NCBI GenBank assembly: GCA_943325595.2
Contig: CALPQA020000080.1
Span: 1 to 7,521 of the forward strand
DNA: 7,521 nt
Source of the DNA: Auritidibacter sp. Marseille-P8566
GTDB lineage: Bacteria; Bacteroidota; Bacteroidia; Flavobacteriales; Flavobacteriaceae
Direction of reading: 5' to 3'
In this document: in pieces, positions 1 to 5,897 of the stretch
How positions within the stretch are numbered: the first letter of the stretch is position 1
Layout of the letters: the number at the start of each line of letters is the position of its first letter
Made by a program: the position numbers and the translations under genes
Notes under the pieces: generated by a model
Told to the model about the DNA's origin: nothing
The model's database searches: none
What the model saw: only the letters and a program-made list of their open reading frames with translations

Positions 1-1254
1 AAAGATTTGAACTCAAAATACCACGATGGTTCAGTAACAATAAGCCAAGACGGAAATACGATATATTTCACAAGTGATAGTTTTAGAGAAAATTCATTTG
101 AAAAAGACAAGGCCAACAAATTAAAATTAGGCAGAAATAACCTTTTCAAAGCAACGTTAGAGAATGGAAAATGGACAAATATCACTTCATTGCCTTTCAA
201 TAGCAAGGACTTTTCTACTGGAAATCCAAGTTTAAGCAAAGATGGTAAAACACTTTACTTTTCATCTAATATGCCCGGAAGTATTGGCGGTGTTGATATT
301 TGGAAAGTAGCCGTTTCTGAAACAGGAAGCTACGGTACGCCTGAAAATTTAGGTAAAAAAGTAAATACTGAAGGTAACGAAAGCTTCCCTTTTATTACTT
401 CTGAAAATGTGCTTTATTTTTCTTCTGACGCCAAACAAGGTTTGGGAGCAATGGATGTATATTCAATTGATTTAAAAGGGAATTCTGAGGCTAAAAATGT
501 TGGAAAACCAGTAAACAGTGAAAAAGACGATTTCGCATTCACATTCAATGAAAGTAAAAACATCGGATTTGTTTCGAGTAACAGAAATGGGAATGATGAT
601 ATTCTAGGATTACTACCTGTTTGTAATTATGAAGTCAACACAATTGTTACCAACCTTAAAACAGGCGCTATTTTAGCTGATGCCAAAGTTTCTATTTTAG
701 ATGATAAAAACAACGTAATTGCTACGGAACAATCAAATGCTAAAGGAGAAGTTTCGTATAAAGTAGAATGTGAGAAAAACTATACCATTCAAGCCGCAAA
801 AGACGGATTTGAAAGCAATTCATTTGCAGTTACAAAAAGCAATAATAAAGGCGGAAGCACTAAAGTTGATGCTGCCTTGAATCCAATTGAAGTAATTATT
901 ACAGAAACAGAAGTAATTTTAAATCCAATTTATTTTGAGTACAACAAAAGCAATATCACGCAACAAGGTGCGTTTGAGTTAGACAAATTGGTTCAAGTTT
1001 TGAAAAATAACGATAAGTTAGTTATATTTGCCAAGTCACATACCGATAATAGAGGAAGTGATACGTTCAATTTACTTTTGTCTGACAAACGTGCCAAAGC
1101 AACGGTTCAATATATAATTTCAAAAGGAATTGACGCTTCTAGAATTTCTGGAAAAGGATATGGTGAAACAGAACCAAAAGTAGATTGCAAAGAAAACTGC
1201 ACCGAAGAAGAATATGCACAAAACAGACGTTCAGAATTCTTGATTGTGAAATAA
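1..1254 (+). CDS. OmpA-family protein with PD40 propeller repeats (5' partial)
   Basis: Probable periplasmic protein that anchors an outer-membrane or T9SS-associated assembly to peptidoglycan. The frame is open from base 1 (KDLNSKYHDGS), so the TTG at 7 is not a real start and the N-terminus lies outside; 417 residues are visible. Residues about 8-207 carry PD40/WD40-like blades (DGNTIYFTSD, DGKTLYFSS, ENVLYFSSD, and a weaker IGFVSSNRNG). Residues about 208-280 look like a carboxypeptidase-regulatory-like beta-sandwich (TGAILADAKVSI, KDGFES). Residues 308-417 are an OmpA C-terminal domain: NPIYFEYNKS, SHTDNRGSD, LLSDKRA, GKGYGE and NRRSEF. D349 and R364 have the 15-residue spacing of the diaminopimelate-binding Asp and Arg of E. 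coli OmpA. The family (PorE-like and SprF-associated OmpA proteins) usually also has N-terminal TPRs, so roughly 200 residues may be missing; that is inference. It lies 34 bases before a T9SS cargo gene, which suggests co-transcription. Domain calls are firm; the exact partner is not known. Confidence 0.93.
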   Translation, partial: KDLNSKYHDGSVTISQDGNTIYFTSDSFRENSFEKDKANKLKLGRNNLFKATLENGKWTNITSLPFNSKDFSTGNPSLSKDGKTLYFSSNMPGSIGGVDIWKVAVSETGSYGTPENLGKKVNTEGNESFPFITSENVLYFSSDAKQGLGAMDVYSIDLKGNSEAKNVGKPVNSEKDDFAFTFNESKNIGFVSSNRNGNDDILGLLPVCNYEVNTIVTNLKTGAILADAKVSILDDKNNVIATEQSNAKGEVSYKVECEKNYTIQAAKDGFESNSFAVTKSNNKGGSTKVDAALNPIEVIITETEVILNPIYFEYNKSNITQQGAFELDKLVQVLKNNDKLVIFAKSHTDNRGSDTFNLLLSDKRAKATVQYIISKGIDASRISGKGYGETEPKVDCKENCTEEEYAQNRRSEFLIVK

Positions 1255-1288
1255 AAAATATAATTAACAAGAATACTATTCTAATAAA
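1255..1288 (+). other. Short intergenic spacer before the large T9SS cargo gene
   Basis: These 34 bases are almost all A and T. They contain no stable hairpin, no GGAGG-like ribosome binding site and no convincing Bacteroidota promoter (-7 box TAnnTTTG). An A-rich leader directly before the ATG at 1289 is typical of Bacteroidota, whose ribosomes rely little on Shine-Dalgarno pairing. The lack of signals supports read-through from the OmpA gene, though a weak or unusual promoter cannot be excluded. Confidence 0.5.
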
Positions 1289-1357
1289 ATGAAAAAAATT
1301 AATAAGTCACATTTCTTTCTATTTTTAATAACGCTGTTATCCTTTTCAGTTTCTGCA
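1289..1357 (+). other. Sec signal peptide of the large surface protein
   Basis: Residues 1-23 show a basic start (MKKINK), a hydrophobic core (FFLFLITLL) and an SVSA|Q signal peptidase I site. There is no Cys at +1, so this is not a lipoprotein. Gln after the cut is common in T9SS cargo. The signal also fixes the start codon, because no other in-frame start gives a complete leader. Confidence 0.9.
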
Positions 1358-4300
1358 CAATTGGTGAATGGAAATTTGGAAGCTGGTGGGAGCACGAATG
1401 GTTTTTTAGTTAATGAATATAGTCTAAGCCCATTAACAGGGACAAGCACTCCTGGAACTTATGCTTGGACAAATAATCCAAATACTATGGATTCTTCTTT
1501 TCCTTCTGGGGAAGACCATACCGTTGTTGGGGATAAAATGCTAGTTTATAATGGTTCAACAGCTACTGCCAGAAAATATATTTGGACAACTGGAAACACT
1601 GGCAGTCCAATTCCAGGATTCGTAGTGGGTTCAACCTATACTTTTAGTTATTGGATAAAATCTGTTTCGCCAGATGTTACTAATAATGCAACCCGAGCTA
1701 ACATAGGAATCCTTTTTGTGAACGCTGACACTTTTAATCCAGCAACTTTAAATTCTCTTGCACCATTGCCAAGTGAAGGCTGGCAACAAGTAAGCTATTC
1801 ATTCGTAGCCAGAAATACAATAGTAATGATTCGTTTATGGGATGAAAATAGAAGTGCTTTAGGAAATGACTTTGCTTTAGACGATTTTACGATAACTCCA
1901 GGTGGACTTCCATTAACAGTAAGCTATACATCTGTAAATCCATCATGTCCGAGCTCTTTAGATGGTTCAATTGTGGCATCTGCAGCTGGGGGTACTTTGC
2001 CGTATGGAAATTATTCATTAGTTACTAGTACATCAACTATATCTAATTCGACAGGTATTTTCAATAATTTAGCTGCGGGTAGTTATACACTTACTGTTAC
2101 GGATGGATCAGGAGTAACATCATTACCAACAACAATTGTGTTAGCCGTACCCAATGATATTACTATCAGTTCACCAACAACAATTTGCGAAGGAGCATCA
2201 ACGACTTTATCCGTTAGCGGAAGTACCTCTAGTTATTTATGGACTTCAAATCCTCCAGATATAAGTTTAACTGCTGCAAACAACTCAAGTGCCAATCCGG
2301 TTGTGAGTCCATCTGTAAATACTACCTACACGGTTACTTCAGGGGCTGCTGCCGATGCAAGAAACTTAGTTATCAATGGCGATTTCTCTTTGGGAGATTA
2401 TGGATTTGTAACAGATTATGTGAATTATCTTCCAGGAACAGTTCCGGCCTCTGGAGTACAAGGCGCCTATGGAATAGTTACCAATCCAACATCTTGGTTT
2501 AGCCCATTTTCAGGGTGCACAGATCACACTATGGGAACTGGAACGAGAAATATGTTAGTAGCTGATGGGTCAACAACTGGAACAGAAAAAGTGTGGTATT
2601 CGCCTGCGCCAATAACCGTTCTTCCTGGAAAAAACTATACATTTACTTACTTCTTAGCGGCAGTAGTTACCGGTGGACCTGCAAAATTAGAGGTTTTAAT
2701 CAATAACGTTTCTGTTGGTCCAGTAGCCACCGCACCAGGCAGTCCATGCGTTTGGCAAGAACATTCTTATATTTGGAATTCGGGTACCAATACAACCGCA
2801 ACTATTAGTATTATAGATAGAGAGACATTTGGAAATAACGATTTTGCCATTGACGACCTTTATTTCAGAGAAACACCAACATGTATTTATCAAAAATCGG
2901 TAACTATCACTGTAAGTCCAAATGCACCACCAACTATTGGAACCATAACACAACCTACTTGTGCAACAACAACGGGAAGTGTTCTCTTGACCGGATTGCC
3001 AACAGGAAATTGGACAATAAATCCAGGTGGAATTACAGGCTCGACTGCAACAACTACAATTACAGGATTGACAACAGGAAACCATACCTTCACCGTGACC
3101 AATGCTGATGGCTGTACTTCTTTGGCTTCTGCCAATGTAACAATCAATGCACCATTAACTGTTCCAAGTCCACCAACTGCTGGAACTATCACGCAGCCAA
3201 CTTGTACAACGGCCACAGGAGAGGTACTTTTAACAGGTTTACCAACTGGAAATTGGACACTAAATCCAGGCGGAATTACGGGTTCAACTGCAACTACTAC
3301 AATTTCAGGATTAACAGCAGGAACTTATAATTATACTGTTACCAACTCAGTCGGTTGTACTTCTTCGGCTTCTGCCAATATTGGAATTATTTCTCAGCCT
3401 ATAACACCAAATGCTCCAACTGCTTCAACAACAATTCAACCTACTTGTTTGGCATTGGGAACAGTAGTAGTTTCAGCGCCACTTGGAACTAATTATGAAT
3501 ACAGTACTGGAGGCGCATATCAAGCGACATTGTCCTTTTCTAATTTAGCTCCAAACTCTTATTCAGTAACTGTAAAAGATGTTGTAAACGGTTGTATATC
3601 TTCAGCAACTTCAGTTGTTGTTGACCCAATTCCAACAGTAGCAATTCCAACTACGGCTTCAATCGTTCATCCTACTTGTGTGATAAATGGATCAATTACA
3701 ATCGCATCGCCATTGGGAATCAATATTGAATATAGCAATGGAGGTACCTACCAATCCAATCCTGTGTTTTCTAATTTGGTTTCAAATACCTATTCAATTA
3801 CTGCAAAAAATAATTCTAATGGTTGCGTTTCAATGCCTTTGTCTGTAGTAATCAATCCTATTCCAAACACTACAACACCTACATTTGCTCCAATTGCTCC
3901 AACTTGTTTTGGGTCGGTTATTAGTTTGCCACTACTTTCGACGGAAGGGATTTCAGGAACTTGGTCTCCTTCATTTGACCCTACTACGTCCAAAACCTAT
4001 ACTTTTACACCCAATTTTGGGCAATGTTCAAATACAACAACAATTTCAGTTGTAATTGTTCCAATTCCAAATGTAATAGCGACACCAACAAGCGAAACTT
4101 TATGTTCTTTGCAGTCAACTGGGATTATGTTATCAAGTTCTATTTCGGGGACAACATTTAGTTGGACAGCAACTTCAACAGCTGTTTCAGGCGCTACCGC
4201 GGATGTTGGAAATGTAATTTCACAAACTTTAACCGCTACAGGAACTTTAGTTGGTAACGTACAATATGCAATAACACCAAATTATAATGGTTGTTCAGGA

Positions 4301-5887
4301 ACACCACTTTTAGTAACTGTTTTAGTAACACCAAAACCTGTACTTACTGCAACTCCAAGTGCTGCATCAATTTGCTCTGGAAGCGCTGCAGTGATAGCGC
4401 TTTCAAGTTCAATGCCAAATACTGTTTACAGTTGGAATTTGGTACAAACAAACGTTACGGGTGGTTCTGCGGGAACAGGTATTTCTATTTCACAAATTTT
4501 AACTACAATTGGAAACGCTTCAGGAACCGCAGTATATGCAATAACACCAAGTGTAAATGGATGCCCAGGGACTACAACTACAGTTACTATTACTGTAAAT
4601 CCAATTCCAGTTGCCATTGTAAATCCTGCTTCTGGACAAACTATTTGTTCTGGGGCTACTACAGCAATTTCATTATCAAGTCCGGTGAGTGGCACGACTT
4701 TTAGCTGGACGGTAATTCAAACCAATTTAAATGGAACATCTTCTAGTAACGGAACGACGATTGCACAAACGTTAACTACTTTACTTCCTTCGTTAGGAAC
4801 AGCGACCTATCAAATTATCCCTACAGCTCAGGGATGTATAGGAAGTCCTTTTTCTGTAACGGTAAACGTAAATCCAACACCAGAAATTTTTGGAATTCCA
4901 ACACAGTTGCCAATTTGTTCAGGAAACAATACTTCGGTTGTGTTAACGCCAAATCTATTAGGAACAACATTTTCATGGACAGTAGTACAAAATGGAGTTT
5001 CAGGAGCATCGAGTGATTCAGGTTTTGCTATAACTCAAATGTTAGAAACCACAGGAAATGCTGTTGGTACTGCTATTTATACAGTAACACCTTCTTTAAA
5101 TAGTTGCACAGGAATTCCATTAACCGTTTCTGTTACAGTAAATCCTTTGCCTTTGCCAGAACTAATAGGTGGGATAATTTGTGTTGACGCCGCCGGAATA
5201 GCTTTTCAAACGTATACTTTAGATACTGGATTAAACAATACTGATTATACTTTTCAATGGTTTTTAGACGGAAATCTTCAAGGAATAACAAGTAACGTTT
5301 TGCAAGCAATATCAGCTGGAGATTATTCAGTAATTGCCACAAATATCGCAACAGGTTGTGTTTCTGAAGAAATATTTGCAACGGTAACTGCATCTGTTCC
5401 TGCAACAAGTATTTCAGCTATTAGTACCAATGCTTTTAGCGATAATGCAACAATAATTACAACAGTTGTAGGCGGTACAGGAACCTATCAATATGCATTG
5501 GATTACGGCGCACTACAATCTTCAAATAGCTTTACGAATGTAAATCCTGGTGATCATTTAATAACCGTAACCGATACTAATGGTTGTACTAATTTGAATA
5601 CCACTGTTTCTATAATTGGCTATCCTACTTATTTCACACCAAATGGCGATGGATTTAATGAGTATTGGAATATCATTGGAATGGAAAATCAACCCACTGC
5701 AAAGATTTATATTTTTGACCGCTATGGGAAGTTATTAAAACAAATTAGTTCTAAAGGTTTGGGTTGGGACGGAACCTATAATGGGGCGCTTCTACCCGCT
5801 TCAGATTATTGGTTTACAATAGAATATATTGAACCTCTAACCACAGATTTAAAAATATTTAAAGCCCACTTTTCATTAAAAAGATAA
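1289..5887 (+). CDS. Large modular cell-surface protein with type B T9SS sorting domain (SprB-like adhesin candidate)
   Basis: Probable secreted, surface-attached adhesin of 1532 residues, exported by Sec and then the type IX secretion system. The ATG at 1289 is followed directly by a signal peptide (residues 1-23, cut expected after SVSA). Order after that: jelly-roll-like module (about 24-205); SprB-like repeat (about 208-286); Ig-like domain (about 288-355) that seems to resume at 532-544; a second jelly-roll-like module (about 356-531) between the two halves; two near-identical repeats of about 81 residues (547-709); two of 77 (710-863); one Ig-like domain with GTWSPSF and TYTFTP (864-927); four PKD-like repeats of about 90 (928-1288); an Ig-like domain (1289-1370); a pre-CTD domain (1371-1444); and the type B CTD (1445-1532). 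It is rich in Thr, Ser and Asn, has few charged residues and shows no catalytic motif. Carbohydrate binding by the jelly-rolls is possible but unproven. It is complete, with no frameshift. Surface adhesion or gliding is inferred from architecture. Confidence 0.92.
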   Translation: MKKINKSHFFLFLITLLSFSVSAQLVNGNLEAGGSTNGFLVNEYSLSPLTGTSTPGTYAWTNNPNTMDSSFPSGEDHTVVGDKMLVYNGSTATARKYIWTTGNTGSPIPGFVVGSTYTFSYWIKSVSPDVTNNATRANIGILFVNADTFNPATLNSLAPLPSEGWQQVSYSFVARNTIVMIRLWDENRSALGNDFALDDFTITPGGLPLTVSYTSVNPSCPSSLDGSIVASAAGGTLPYGNYSLVTSTSTISNSTGIFNNLAAGSYTLTVTDGSGVTSLPTTIVLAVPNDITISSPTTICEGASTTLSVSGSTSSYLWTSNPPDISLTAANNSSANPVVSPSVNTTYTVTSGAAADARNLVINGDFSLGDYGFVTDYVNYLPGTVPASGVQGAYGIVTNPTSWFSPFSGCTDHTMGTGTRNMLVADGSTTGTEKVWYSPAPITVLPGKNYTFTYFLAAVVTGGPAKLEVLINNVSVGPVATAPGSPCVWQEHSYIWNSGTNTTATISIIDRETFGNNDFAIDDLYFRETPTCIYQKSVTITVSPNAPPTIGTITQPTCATTTGSVLLTGLPTGNWTINPGGITGSTATTTITGLTTGNHTFTVTNADGCTSLASANVTINAPLTVPSPPTAGTITQPTCTTATGEVLLTGLPTGNWTLNPGGITGSTATTTISGLTAGTYNYTVTNSVGCTSSASANIGIISQPITPNAPTASTTIQPTCLALGTVVVSAPLGTNYEYSTGGAYQATLSFSNLAPNSYSVTVKDVVNGCISSATSVVVDPIPTVAIPTTASIVHPTCVINGSITIASPLGINIEYSNGGTYQSNPVFSNLVSNTYSITAKNNSNGCVSMPLSVVINPIPNTTTPTFAPIAPTCFGSVISLPLLSTEGISGTWSPSFDPTTSKTYTFTPNFGQCSNTTTISVVIVPIPNVIATPTSETLCSLQSTGIMLSSSISGTTFSWTATSTAVSGATADVGNVISQTLTATGTLVGNVQYAITPNYNGCSGTPLLVTVLVTPKPVLTATPSAASICSGSAAVIALSSSMPNTVYSWNLVQTNVTGGSAGTGISISQILTTIGNASGTAVYAITPSVNGCPGTTTTVTITVNPIPVAIVNPASGQTICSGATTAISLSSPVSGTTFSWTVIQTNLNGTSSSNGTTIAQTLTTLLPSLGTATYQIIPTAQGCIGSPFSVTVNVNPTPEIFGIPTQLPICSGNNTSVVLTPNLLGTTFSWTVVQNGVSGASSDSGFAITQMLETTGNAVGTAIYTVTPSLNSCTGIPLTVSVTVNPLPLPELIGGIICVDAAGIAFQTYTLDTGLNNTDYTFQWFLDGNLQGITSNVLQAISAGDYSVIATNIATGCVSEEIFATVTASVPATSISAISTNAFSDNATIITTVVGGTGTYQYALDYGALQSSNSFTNVNPGDHLITVTDTNGCTNLNTTVSIIGYPTYFTPNGDGFNEYWNIIGMENQPTAKIYIFDRYGKLLKQISSKGLGWDGTYNGALLPASDYWFTIEYIEPLTTDLKIFKAHFSLKR
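1358..1903 (+). other. Encoded N-terminal jelly-roll-like (CBM-like) module
   Basis: Residues about 24-205 begin with LVNGNLEAG and end with NDFALDDFTITPG. The opening 'NG(N/D)-E/F' strand, a central YTFSYWIKS strand and the closing NDFALDD signature recur in a second copy at residues 356-531 of the same protein. This layout resembles the galactose-binding-like or carbohydrate-binding beta-sandwiches found in many Bacteroidota surface proteins. Ligand binding is not shown by the sequence. Confidence 0.65.
1910..2146 (+). other. Encoded SprB-like repeat
   Basis: Residues about 208-286 follow the SprB-repeat pattern: a VNPSCPSSLDGSI opening, GGTLPYGNYSL in the middle, and FNNLAAGSYTLTVTDGSG at the end. 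SprB repeats are named after the gliding adhesin of Flavobacterium johnsoniae. The usual 'NGC' near the end is GSG here, so C220 has no evident partner. A second domain of related type, just before the C-terminal sorting domain, has the reverse pattern (no first Cys, but NGC present at C1433). Confidence 0.65.
2354..2881 (+). other. Encoded second jelly-roll-like module, apparently inserted in an Ig-like domain
   Basis: Residues about 356-531 run from NLVINGDFSLGDYGF through GCTDHTMGTGTRNMLVADG and YTFTYFLAAV to NDFAIDDLYF. It is the same kind of module as residues 24-205. It sits between TTYTVTSGAA and CIYQKSVTITVSP, which read as consecutive strands of one Ig-like domain. Confidence 0.65.
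2927..3415 (+). repeat. Two near-identical tandem repeats, period 81 codons
   Basis: Units start at 2927 and 3170 (residues 547 and 628). Both read PPT-x-GTITQPTC at the start, LLTGLPTGNWT then NPGGITGSTATTTI in the middle, and a VTN..GCTS..SAN end. Each has a Cys near the start and one in the GC motif. Over 33 compared codons (2981-3079 against 3224-3322) I count 13 synonymous and 3 amino-acid-changing codon differences. The copies are therefore not a recent duplication, and their protein sequence has been kept. Confidence 0.9.
3416..3877 (+). repeat. Two diverged tandem repeats, period 77 codons
   Basis: Units start at 3416 and 3647 (residues 710 and 787). Shared signposts are PTC near the start, PLG-x-N-x-EYS-x-GG-x-YQ in the middle, FSNL-then-YS, NGC, and a closing V(D/N)PIP. 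They are more diverged from each other than the 81-codon pair just upstream. They share the PTC/GC cysteine layout with it, so the two pairs may have a common origin. Confidence 0.8.
4070..5152 (+). repeat. Four tandem PKD-like repeats of about 90 codons
   Basis: Units start at 4070, 4340, 4610 and 4883 (residues 928, 1018, 1108 and 1199), with lengths 90, 90, 91 and 90. Common pattern: ICSG, then a LSS-like strand, T-(F/Y)-SW, I-x-Q-x-L, a GTA-x-Y-x-ITP-like strand, a late Cys (GC or SC) before a closing VTVxVNPxP. The first unit is the most aberrant at the start (LCSLQS instead of ICSG). These match the PKD-like type common in long T9SS cargo proteins and probably act as a stalk. Confidence 0.85.
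5621..5884 (+). other. Encoded type B T9SS C-terminal sorting domain (gliding motility-associated CTD)
   Basis: The last 88 residues open with the diagnostic YFTPNGDGFNEYW, continue with IYIFDRYGKLL and GWDGTYNG..LPASDYWF, and end with KAHFSLKR. This is the gliding motility-associated C-terminal domain that marks cargo for the type IX translocon. Unlike type A CTDs, type B domains have been linked to dedicated PorP/SprF-like partner proteins. The domain looks full length and intact. Confidence 0.95.
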
Positions 5888-5897
5888 TTATCAAATA
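5888..5897. other. Ten-base gap between convergent genes
   Basis: The plus-strand TAA at 5885-5887 and the minus-strand TAG at 5898-5900 are separated by only 10 bases. A perfect 10-base palindrome, GATAATTATC, covers 5883-5892 across the plus-strand stop. It is all A/T apart from its two outer base pairs and has no loop, so it is not a convincing terminator. Transcripts of the two genes would probably overlap at their 3' ends. Confidence 0.6.

Noticed and set aside
7..9. TTG as the start codon of the OmpA-family gene
   Set aside because: The frame stays open to the left edge (KD precede it), and the visible protein starts in the middle of a PD40 blade, so the real start is outside the window.
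1240..1264. TTGATT and TATAAT hexamers at the end of the OmpA gene and in the spacer
   Set aside because: The spacing is only 13 bases, and the E. coli sigma-70 consensus does not describe Bacteroidota housekeeping promoters. In such AT-rich DNA a TATAAT is expected by chance.
2696..3216. Two overlapping minus-strand open frames (2696-3085 and 2890-3216) opposite the jelly-roll and repeat region
   Set aside because: They lie in different frames opposite a clearly coding gene. Thr-rich sequence (ACN codons) gives few stops on the reverse strand. Their translations are Cys/Ser/Trp-rich or Val/Pro-rich low-complexity text with no domain.
4291..5408. Further open frames on both strands inside the PKD-like repeats
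   Set aside because: They are shadows of the repeat coding sequence. They have no signal, no domain and no independent start context.
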